Assembly (NCBI RefSeq): GCF_963675165.1
Contig: NC_087389.1
Location: 5,752,621 to 5,816,620 of the forward strand
From: Halichondria panicea
Lineage: Eukaryota; Porifera; Demospongiae; Suberitida; Halichondriidae
Reading direction: 5' to 3'
DNA length: 64,000 bases
This document shows, piece after piece, positions 55,178 through 64,000 of this stretch (position 1 is the first letter of the stretch; the number at the start of each line of letters is the position of its first letter). The translations under genes were made by a program, and so were the position numbers. The notes under the pieces are model-generated. The model made no database searches. It was not told where the DNA came from and worked only from the letters and a program-made list of their open reading frames with translations.

Positions 55178-58100
55178 CTTCCTTTCTCTGCCTCTCTGGT
55201 CTTCCTTGTATCTCAGCAATATCATTCTCATTGCCATGTATGAACCGCTCATACTTCTGTATCTCTGAGACACACTTCTTGATCTTCCCCTCCACCTCCT
55301 CCAGCTCTCCCTGCAGTTGTCTCTGGTCCTGATCAGTGATATCACCAGACAGTCTCTGTTGGAGGGCAGCTCTTCTCTGGGGGAGTAAAGAATATATATA
55401 CGACTGAATGAACATTCCACCAAATAGAACATGCAGCTGATACAAATCACTACTGCACGTTATAAGGTTAACAAATTGCGTACAATCCACATAACAAAAT
55501 ATAAAGGTCAGCAACCACCAACCTATTCAATCAGTAAAAGTGGGCTTATAAAACATACACAAAGGTAGACAAAAAGCAACCATTCATCATACAATGGACA
55601 GTACATGTACACACATTGTCGTTCTGCTAGACTACGTGTACCATTCTAACCACGAGAGTAGTAAATAAGTGCAACTGTCAACACTCACCGTCTCACAACT
55701 CTTCAGTTCCCTCTCATACCTAGCCTTCGTCTGGACAAGGTGAACAAGACAAGAGTGGGTTAGACTGTGTGTTTGTGGTCACACATTATGAGTTGTCTAT
55801 AGGTGTAGCTACGAGGGTCAGGTAAGGATATGAGACTATTACAAACTGAATGCACATGAGGTGTAGGGTATGTTTGCCAACATTGTTTGACTCACTCTCT
55901 ATCGTTCCAGATATTCAGTAACCATGGAAATGTATGGAGAGAAAAGAATATAATCACAAACCTGTACACTATGATGTCAATAATTTATATTACACGGCAT
56001 GTTCTCATACGTACAACTCAAACATTACTGACACAAGTACAGTCACAAGTCAGTGCAGTGTCCCGCTCACCTTCTGTTTAGTCCAATGAGACACCAGCGT
56101 AAGACACACATGGAAACAGAGAGAGGGGGATGATGGTAGGAGCAGTAAGTGCATTCATACATGTCTGTATACTGTAACTTACATGCTGTTGTTCCAGTAA
56201 TCATTAGCAGTAGTCACATTAACAAGCAGTAGGACACGGACATGTAGAGAAATGAACATGTTAAAATACACGAATGCATTCACACATGTATACATCAATT
56301 ATTGCAAGTACACGTCTGTACAGCATGAAACTATCAAGAGCAGTACCAATCCTAAATAAAGCCACACAATTTCTGCCTTCATGCAGTAGTACATGTACAC
56401 AAGTCAGTCTAGTATGCCATTAAATATACAATACTCAGCTAGCGCACACTGACAATAATAAACTCACGTGCTGTTGTTGAGTAACAGTCCACAGAGGGTA
56501 CATGTGAGGAGAGAGGGATATAAACACACTGGTAGTAACTCAGTACACACTGGCTAGTACACACACAGATACTTAGTACTAGCAATGGCAGATAATGGAA
56601 GGGGTCAGTGGGTGGGTCAGTGGAAAGGACGGTAAACGGTACAACAAGCATCTTACATGTACAACTTTGATACGTATGACTTTGTTTGTCGTACAATACA
56701 ACACACGCATTCCATGAGACACACACACAATCACAACATACCTCAATCCAATCCTGAGACACATCAAATGGTACATGTGAGGGAGAGATTTAATCTTAAC
56801 ACACATACAAGACATCAGATCAGTTGAACACTGGTGTGTATGGGACTGACTACACATAGCAACAAGTGGAATACATCTAGACCTGCCACATTAAAGCTCT
56901 TGGGAACAATCTTGAGAAACCAAGAGTTGGGGAATTTACATGTACACAATGCATGTACATGTGTGGTATTTCTAAATTGTGCGTAAAAATAATGGGACTA
57001 CGAATATTACAAGGTTACTGTTTGGAAATTTACGTACAAGCAGATCTAGGAAAGTTAGTCAGTAAAAACATTTTGGGCAAGTTTGGAGCATGTGTAATGT
57101 GTCCTGGCCTACACCTGGGGTAACCACAAACTGGGAGGCTGATATCGTCCTCGTAGCCGTGGTCTACCCTATACGAGGGAGATGGACAGCTCTAGAGGAC
57201 AAGGGACACTCTAGTCATGCTAGGTAACCAGTACATCCGTACACATTGCAGCTGAACCATTTTAGTGTGTGGACATTGAGTACCCATAAGAAGCTCACCT
57301 CCTACAGTAGTCCAAATCAGTGTGAAGTCCAACATAGGAATGAGTGTGTGCATGGGAAGAGACAAACACGATAATGTACCAACTTAGATGCATATTCTAT
57401 AAACCAACAAGAGTATTAAAAGTACAACCTAATAAGTTTTGTGGGCCTCGGCTAATACCAAGTTGGCAATATGCAAATTAAAAGGCAAAGACATTTTACG
57501 ATTTCCTACAATTAGTGTAGGAGTTCCTATAGTAACCATTAAAATAAGTGTACACGTGCAAACACAACTTACACGCTGTTGATCCAGAGAGGGAGAGTCC
57601 ACAGGGCAAACACGTGGGAAGATAGTAAATGAATGATTACGAGGTTGAATGTGATCATACTAAATATTTCCCTATATAACACTATGGCACTGCACACACA
57701 CAAGAGTAATAATGGGGAAGTAGAAACATCACAGAATATGCAACAGGCACTAAATACTCTGGCAACACACACCAACTTACATACTGTTGTTTCAGAGGGT
57801 CAGTCAAAGGTGAGGTGGAGATGCATGAAATGGAAGGAAGAGAACATTAGTGCAGTGATAAAGCCAAACATGCAGACTGAAACACTTGATTAACCATGCA
57901 TACTTTCAGGGAATACTATACGAGTAGATCTACTGGTCTCAATTAAGGAATAGTATCACATTCAGTTATCCGTATGTGCTCTTCTTTACACTGTCTACCT
58001 CCTAACAACAAGTGCTCAGAGCACAAGCATTTCAGCTTGGTAGAATGTGATTGCACACAACGTACCTCAATGCTTATCTGTTGTCCATCCAGAGAGAGTG

Positions 58101-58355
58101 GTACATGTGGAGAGAACAACAACATGAGATAAAATACCTCACACTGACAGGGTAGAGTGTAGGCACTATACTGTGATGAGTGAATGATGCCAAGTGTGTT
58201 TATGGGTGGTCAACAAGTACATCTAGGCACTAGGAGAATGCACTGATCATGAGTATCTATCTATCATGTGAATATCATACCCTTTCCCAATCCTCAAGTT
58301 CATCCTCCATCAACTGTGGGGAACTAGCAGCATTCAGTGTTGTAGATTCAGCCAT
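55178..58355 (-). CDS. Micro-exon coiled-coil gene, copy 2
   Basis: Same structure as 12883-16913. Exon 1 58281-58355 (MAESTTLNAASSPQLMEDEL). Micro-exons: 58066-58077 (ISIE), 57781-57783 (TAT), 57573-57575 (CGT), 57299-57301 (GAG), 56742-56753 (DWIE), 56468-56470 (CAC), 56183-56185 (CAT), 56071-56073 (AAG) and 55896-55898 (AGA). Then 55689-55730 (TKARYERELKSCET) and 55178-55376 (RRAALQQRLSGDITDQDQ ... SEIQKYERFIHGNENDIAEI). All are phase 0 until the last. The coding bases differ often from copy 1 although adjacent introns barely do. The joined protein is charged and helical in character. Function unknown. Confidence 0.5.
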
Positions 58356-58608
58356 TATCAATCTCAAATTAGTTCTTTGTTGTTCAAGGGCTGTTCAAAG
58401 AGGGGCGTACCTTGTAGGTTAAATGAGGGAATTCCCCACAGCAGACAATTATGTAAGGGAATTTCCCAGCAATTAAATTTGATTTGCAAAAACATTTCAT
58501 ACAACATTAAAATTGTAGACTACAGTCAATAATTGTATCAAATGATCACTTGAGGACAACACAATGAATGAGGTATAACTATACAAAAACAAAGTGTGTA
58601 AATTATGT

Positions 58609-58701
58609 TCAGTTAAAGTCCAGGAAGCAGCTGTCACAGACTCTGACCAACTTCTTTGAGAAGGGCAGCTTTGTGAAGTGCACTGTTGGCAGAATATCAT
58701 C
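58609..58701 (-). pseudogene. FYVE zinc-finger terminal exon, copy D, frameshifted
   Basis: Seven bases are missing after TTCACAAAGC relative to copies B and C, so the [13 protein letters not shown] motif is out of frame with IFCQQC. The seven-base loss is shared with copy A, so it predates the 10-17/52-59 kb duplication. Confidence 0.75.
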
Positions 58702-59287
58702 CTGTGTGTGTGTGTGTGTGTGTGGGTAAGTGGGTGAGTGGGTGAGTGTGTGTGTGTGTGTGGGTGGGTGGGTGTGTGTGTGTGGGGGGGATCCATTAAT
58801 TAATGAATGTCTGAACATACGTAACAGTACATACATGACTGTACATGTAGACACGGCTTATAATAATCATCTGTTGGAATCTACAGGTAGGCAGTGGTAT
58901 CCATTAGTATCTGTTACTGAGGTATGCACTAGAATAGCCGAGCGTATATAGACTAACAGGGAATTAGTATCTGTGAGGTATGCAACGGAATAATAGCCCA
59001 TACACTGCATGTAGCAAACAGCCTTATTCTATACACTACTGCAATTACCAGCTAAAGCAGAACAGGGAGTTAGATACGTGTGCAATCCTGTACAATGGTA
59101 ACAAGTATACAAACAATTTATTTTAGAGACAAATTAGCCAAGGAACAATGTAGGGCTGATAAAAGGATTGTTGTCGCTATGACAACAATAAGAATTGCCT
59201 GATAGTGTTAGCTAGTACCATGCAGCCAATCAACTGATAGCGTTCTATTAGAGAAACATGGTAGAATAAGCACACGCCCACACTCAC

Positions 59288-59359
59288 CCACGCAGATGTT
59301 CTCCTCCATCCTGTAGCCACTCTTACACTCATCACAGCCCTCGCTCCAGAGCAGCTCAG
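59288..59359 (-). CDS. CRELD furin-like exon, single copy
   Basis: Same 72-base phase-1 exon as the four-copy array at 17.9-19.4 kb (ELLWSEGCDECKSGYRMEEN). Only one unit is present here and the TG tract is very short (GTGTGTGTGCGTGGG), so the array at 18-19 kb expanded after the segmental duplication, or contracted here. Confidence 0.65.
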
Positions 59360-59984
59360 CTGACAAGAGACGCTGTGTGTGTGCGTGGGTGTCCTAAAAT
59401 CCTTATCATTACCACAAAATCACCATAGAATGTTGCTATTCTAACAACATCCTGAGCAATGATGGCTTCCAGAACTTGTATGGTACTTTTTGAGGGCTAA
59501 TATTTTCTGGCTAATCTGCGATAAAATTAGACCCTCGACAATTCCCCGCTATAAGGTGGTATCAATGGTAGATGCTCTTATCTACTCTTGGTGGTATGGA
59601 AACTCACATACAAATTATGGTGAGGATTTGAAGTGGAGAATGGGGTGGGACTTGCTTGCATATACAAGCAGATATACCTGTATAGCTACTAATCTGTCCA
59701 CTGCATGTATGGAAAGCAGTGTGAAGGCTGAACAGCATGCAAGTCTCAGCATAAAGCGTTAATTGGTAGATCCCCAGTGTTCTATGAGTTCCCATAGTCT
59801 AGTTCTAGAAGCCATCATTGCTATTCTTATTTATAACTATACTACATGCATGTACATGTATTTATACTATTGCATAGCAACATTGTATGGTGGTTTGTGG
59901 TAATGAAGTGAATGATTTAGTATTAAATTTTTTTTAGCAAGGTCTGTGCAAACAGCTGATAGTAGTAGCACTCACTGTACCTGT
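59360..59984. other. Non-coding, matches 19375-19980
   Basis: Intron-like unit of the CRELD array and the empty site of the 19989-20495 element. No exon seen. Confidence 0.6.
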
Positions 59985-60067
59985 AGTCCTGCCTGCAGCT
60001 GTTGGGTCTGTCCTGCCAGACAAGAGCTCTCTTGTATCAGCTCCGGTCCTCCTCACTATCCTGTGGG
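59985..60067 (-). pseudogene. Partner of the ELIQESSCLAG exon, acceptor lost
   Basis: Corresponds to 20530-20592. The ACAG before GAGCTGATACAAGAG is ACCG here. The upstream CCCCCACAG acceptor would give VRRTGADTRELLSG instead. It is followed by a TG/GGAGTGTG repeat. Confidence 0.35.
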
Positions 60068-60179
60068 GGTGTGTAAGGTGTGTGTGTGTGTGTGGGGTGT
60101 GTGTGTGGAGTGTGTGGGGGTGTAGAGTGTGTGGGGTGTGGAGTGTGTGGAGTGTGTGAAGGTTACAAATTATATGACA

Positions 60180-60598
60180 GATTTTCATCAACGATTCATG
60201 GACCAGTAAAAAATAAAAATTAAGAGGGAGGTTTGGTTATTTTCAAGGCACGAAATGTTTGAGGTTTTCGAGGATTGACCCAGAAACAGGCAGGCTGGTA
60301 AAAAAATAAATTAAAAGGGACATCAAGTTTTTAGATAGTTTCTGCACGTAGAGAAGTTGTTAGGCTTCCCCAAACTATGTTTGTGGTAACTAATAAGCCT
60401 TATAAGGAAGTAACAGTAGTTGTTGGGTTCATAAACGAGCCCATGAAACTTGTACCTTGTAAAACAGCTGCATTTCTAACATATTTATTAGGTACAATAG
60501 TACAGCACTCACTGATCTAAGCACATCATTAGATAGACCAATAATTCAAGCCCAAGCCAGGCCAAGCGCAATTCAAGAGTGGTGTTATGTAGACTCAC
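60180..60598. repeat. Dispersed non-coding block, third copy
   Basis: Matches 20720-21000 and 35590-35990 (TTTTTAGATAGTTTCTGCAC). Ends at a single CAAGCCCAAGC unit where 36 kb has a long array. Confidence 0.7.
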
Positions 60599-61279
60599 CG
60601 AGGCTTGTGACAGATCATCTGCTTCAAAGATGAGGTTCATACAGTTGCTCATTTGAATGATCTCCCCCGACATGAGACACAGCTTCTTGTTGTTATCCAG
60701 TACAGTGTTCATGGACTCCATCCACAGAGTGTCTATAGGACCATCAAACACCACCCACTTACTGTCATCATTTTGTGCAGGTGCAAACTCCCTACACACA
60801 CAGATATAAGCACTGATCAACCACGCAATGATACGTACGTAGCTATCAAAATGGCTGTAAAAAGCGCAAGGCTATTATATACTTTGCTTTTGCTAAAATT
60901 GTCGGATTTCTACTAATCACAAAACTTACATCTACATGTAAGCACACCATTGGAAAGGTTGTTCTCAGAGCTAGCAATTAGATTTGAACAAAAATTACAG
61001 GCTACCAAAAACAGCTGAATTGTTGAAAAGCTATAGCTTTTGTTACAATAGAGCGCAACTATATATGCACAGGCTTAGGCTCACCTGAATGTGTTGGCTA
61101 CCACACCATCAGTCCACTCGTGAGACACAGGGTCAAACTGACCAAACAGTTGACCCTTAGTGACAGCCTTGGGGTTGATGACTCTATAGCCTGTCTTGTT
61201 CTCTTCCATCTGTCCCCTCTCATTGATTAGTGTGAGTGTGTCAGCTAGTACATGTACCTCTAGGACCTTGGTCTTGCCT

Positions 61280-61324
<45 letters not shown>

Positions 61325-61640
61325 GGGGGGGGGGTTACTACGGTAGATGAATAGCAATGATATTGTATATAGGAGGGAGGTTGTTAAACACTTTAAATTC
61401 CACTACAACATGACCTTAGAAAGCACAAGTGGTACTGGGGCTCTTTAAACGGCCATAACTTTAGTTGCAATTTCAAATTTTGGGGGATTTTCTGAAAGCT
61501 ATGATTTGTTTAAATCCAAAATTTGGTAGGGGAATAGTTAGATTGCAAAGATTTTTTTACCGGCAAAATATTCTAGTAATACAGTAGGCCTCTCCTAGCT
61601 TATAGTACCATACCTTGGGTAGGTTGACGTTAGAGTTATG
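60599..61640 (-). pseudogene. Axonemal dynein heavy chain fragment, copy 4
   Basis: Exon 60599-60791 ([20 protein letters not shown], one substitution DSK for DRK) and 61085-61252 ([20 protein letters not shown]) are open. The latter's 5' border diverges before the acceptor. Only DVNLPK remains of the MRAVQSV exon at 61612-61631, fused to CRELD sequence. The AAA2 exons are absent. Confidence 0.8.
61278..61322. repeat. (TG)n microsatellite
   Basis: Pure TG followed by TAGGGGGG, same position relative to dynein exons as the other three tracts. Confidence 0.95.
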
Positions 61641-61712
61641 TGACCCGGCAGTATTCTCACAGTAGGTTACCACTAGAGCACAACGACTCCACCTCACACT
61701 CGTCCACATCTG
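61636..61712 (-). pseudogene. CRELD EGF-exon fragment, copy 3
   Basis: DVDECEVESLCSSG is readable after CCCAG. One extra base (GGTAACC for GGTACC) then shifts the frame. The junction with dynein DVNLPK sequence lies at about 61632, a direct record of recombination between the two gene fragments. Confidence 0.7.
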
Positions 61713-61952
61713 GGGAGATGGTCTGATCATCTGCACACACTGCATGGGGAGAATACACGGATAACTGCAAACACACTATAGTGGAAATTACAATAATAAG
61801 GACACTTTAACTAATGGAAAGTGAACTGTTTATTGTAGTGTGTCTGCTAATTTCATGTGCTTCTATTGAGTTGGGACTTCCCCTGATTATAATGCCTGAT
61901 TATAAGAGGTGTCTTTATTTCAAGGGTGGTCAGTGTAGCCACACCTCCTCAC

Positions 61953-62284
61953 CCGTAATGGCGTGCTGTATCTTCCTCTTCCTCTCTAGGATGCCCCTCT
62001 CCTGGTCCTCCACTGACTTGTGATAGAGCTACTCACCACACAGCATCATCTGACAACACACCTGAAACAAGGGACAACAATTTGTTATAATTATGTTGGA
62101 GAACAATAAATACTGTAATAGTGCTGCTCACAAGCATCACTTACAGGAAGATAGAGCCTGCACTCAGTATCCTAGCTGTCTCTTGCTTTACTCTTCTCTT
62201 TCTTCAGTGATCCACCATGTGGCATGATTTCCAGCCCAGCGAAGTAGTGGGAGGGGGAGGGGCTGGTGTTTTATTCATTTCCCT
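61953..62284 (-). pseudogene. Cluster X fragment copy 5 plus one hairpin arm
   Basis: 61953-62028 carries the VEDQERGILERKRKIQH exon with its acceptor side intact but an altered end (TTACGG for TTACAG). Degraded GLKR-type sequence follows near 62150. At 62240-62284 only the left arm of the GC-rich hairpin remains. Confidence 0.5.
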
Positions 62285-62645
62285 TGAAGATAGCTTGATC
62301 CACTGGCCATGGTAGTTGTATACTAAGCTATAGCTAGAAAGAAATATTCTCACACTCAACATTTTTTGTCTCTATCTCAAAATTACTTCTTTCAGGACAC
62401 AATGAGCACACCAATAATCCTACGAAATCAAACGATCTGTACAAACACTGGGATCAACTAATGCAGCAAGAAAATATTGATTCAATAAAACCGTATTTTT
62501 ATCTCGAGCTCTCTACCTAAAAGGGGCTGGGAATGTTTATTGTTCAAATAGATCTTCTCCTGTTGCACACCACATCACACATCATTGGTTTCCTGCATGT
62601 GAAATAATTGCATGATGAAATTTAATTATAGGGCTATTGGTTCAC

Positions 62646-62992
62646 TTACGTAGCTGCTGTCTGACACATTTTAAAGGCCAATTCTTCCTTTCCCATTCTC
62701 AACAGTATCTCCACCAGAGCTCTGTAAGTAGCGGCCCCTGGATTATGCTGTCTCCACAGTCTCAAGGCCTTGTCCATCGCTACTTGTGTGCCATTAGCAA
62801 GTTGAGCAATTCTGACATCACTTTGCTCTGCAGGACTCAGTCCCAGTTGTACAGCATAGGTGTCCACATTGTCAAAGTGAGCTGCCAGAATGATCATGTC
62901 AGTCTCTTTAATTTCAGTGTCAAGTTGAGAGTCTGTCACTTTTGCATGCTCCTTCAATTCTTCAATGGTCACAGTCCTCGGTCCACCAGCTC
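62646..62992 (-). CDS. Gene 3: terminal Death-domain exon
   Basis: Paralogue of 4131-4477. Starts after CTCCTAG in phase 1 with GAGGPRTVTIEELKEHAKVT, has VQLGLSPAEQSDVRIAQL and the tryptophan helix ALRLWRQHNPGAATYRALV, then LLRMGKEELAFKMC, and ends TAA overlapping GTAAGT as in gene 1. Substitutions cluster in the middle helix region (RIAQLANGTQVA against KITASNYDTRTA). Confidence 0.8.
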
Positions 62993-63205
62993 CTAGGAGA
63001 AGGAAAGGGGTGTGGTTAATGGGCGGAATCTCTGAGAGTGAACAGAACTGTTTGTCAATGACAGAGACATGAAATTCCTAGCTCTCTTAAAAGCAGAACA
63101 CATTAAATTTCTATATAGTTCCTATAAGAACATAATTAATTACCCCAAATTCAATTATTTTATGCATGCATGGTTAACTGTAATCACGTACTGATCCACA
63201 CATAC

Positions 63206-64000
63206 CTGAGTGACTGGTGTGTGGATGTGAAGTGAGTCCTTCAGTGACATCAGATGGTACAGCATCTGTCATTGCTGCATGTATTAATAATAACTGCTAT
63301 AATTAATGCAGTGTAATATAATGTGTTCTGCTTTTAAGAGAGCTAGGAATTTCATGAATACGTAGATGTATATGGATTACCGACAAAGATGACTCACCTG
63401 TTGTATGTTGGTCTGTTCTGTGTGTAGACTGCAGGGCTGTAGTACAAGTAGCCTCGTCACTAGCTGTGGGGTGGTGCTCTACTGGTGATGCTTGAGAAAA
63501 GCTCTGTTCATTGATAAGAGTGTCTGGATCAGTGACATCACTAGGAGTGTCCACTGTATCAACAACCTCATAAACAATTCTGTTGTATTCCGCTGGTTCG
63601 TTAGCGGTTGACCATGAAAGGATACTGTCGAAAACAGCTGAAGATATCTATAATGGATAAGATCGCAGTAAAAAGTTAAAAATAATGATGTATTAATTGC
63701 TACACTCACCGTTTGAGCCTCATCAATCATCTTCGACAGTAGCGTATCCCAAAGAGAATGGAAAGTACGATTCATCTAGGAAATTATAAGATAATTTTTA
63801 TGCATGAATCAAGAATTCACCTCTTCATTTAGTGGAGGTAAACATGTTCTCTCCCACTCAGTCAGCACTGCAGAATTCCTTGATTCCCGTATGATCTGTG
63901 TATTAAGATAAATGCAACATAATCATGAACTATTGAGTGAGTACCTTCAACTGTTCATTGCACATGAGTATCAACTCCTCGTTCACAGGATTACCATAGA
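63206..64000 (-). CDS. Gene 3: upstream exons, runs off the window edge
   Basis: Phase-matched exons: 63945 to beyond 64000 (NPVNEELILMCNEQLK), 63821-63895 (IIRESRNSAVLTEWERTCLP), 63710-63775 (MNRTFHSLWDTLLSKMIDEA), 63398-63647 (VFDSILSWSTANEPAEYNRI, then DTVDTPSDVTDPDTLINEQS) and 63206-63274 (MTDAVPSDVTEGLTSHPHT). The first three join in phase 0, the last two in phase 1 to the Death exon. The acidic/Ser-Thr exon is the relative of 4811-5069 in gene 1. The helical front part (LTEWERTCLPPLNEE) is not recognised. No GTPase domain is visible inside the window. Confidence 0.65.

Noticed and set aside
1..64000. tRNA, rRNA, CRISPR, operon-like or phage features
   Set aside because: No cloverleaf, rRNA-like stretch, regularly spaced spacer array or bacterial gene organisation was noticed. 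The tandem repeats found lack unique spacers. A tRNA scan could not be run.

Overview
The window reads as animal nuclear DNA, most likely from a sponge of the Amphimedon type. This is an inference from small phase-matched exons with short introns, GT-AG junctions in AT-rich sequence, many TG/CA microsatellites, Death-domain genes with Roc-like GTPase domains, and animal families such as CRELD, axonemal dynein, FYVE and synphilin-like ankyrin proteins. Nothing prokaryotic is visible. Nearly every recognisable exon lies on the minus strand. The exceptions are two small plus-strand gene fragments at 24.8-26.0 kb and 31.7-32.5 kb.

Layout. 1.4-2.9 kb: broken dynein heavy chain and CRELD exons. 4.1-10.2 kb: a gene for a P-loop GTPase/COR-like protein, followed by a run of tiny phase-1 exons and two Death domains. 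10.3-20 kb: a block repeated at 52.6-60 kb with very similar non-coding sequence. It carries a coiled-coil gene apparently spliced from 3-base and 12-base micro-exons, a FYVE exon and CRELD exons (tandem in the first copy). 21.5-22.6 kb: amino-terminal CRELD exons with two in-frame stops. 23-34 kb: a Death-domain remnant, tandem repeats, small DNA-transposon derivatives and unassigned fragments. 33.8-48.2 kb: exons of a synphilin-like ankyrin protein, some present three times and interleaved with dynein fragments, FYVE exons and fold-back elements. 48.6-52.6 kb: a second GTPase gene with its mini-exons and one terminal Death domain. 60.6-62 kb: dynein and CRELD debris again. 62.6 kb to the edge: the 3' part of a third Death-domain gene.

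The GTPase/Death-domain proteins look like cytoplasmic signalling switches of innate-immune or cell-death type, by analogy with Roc/COR and Death-domain families. Three points stand out. The mini-exons between GTPase and Death domain look like repeated copies of the front end of a Death-domain exon that gained a 5' splice site. A duplicated gene appears to be built from consecutive 3-base exons. In both duplicated genes the coding bases differ far more between paralogues than the surrounding introns do, as expected for diversifying selection or patchy gene conversion. All gene models were assembled by eye from splice signals and reading phase, with no transcript evidence. Part of the duplication could be unmerged haplotypes or assembly error.
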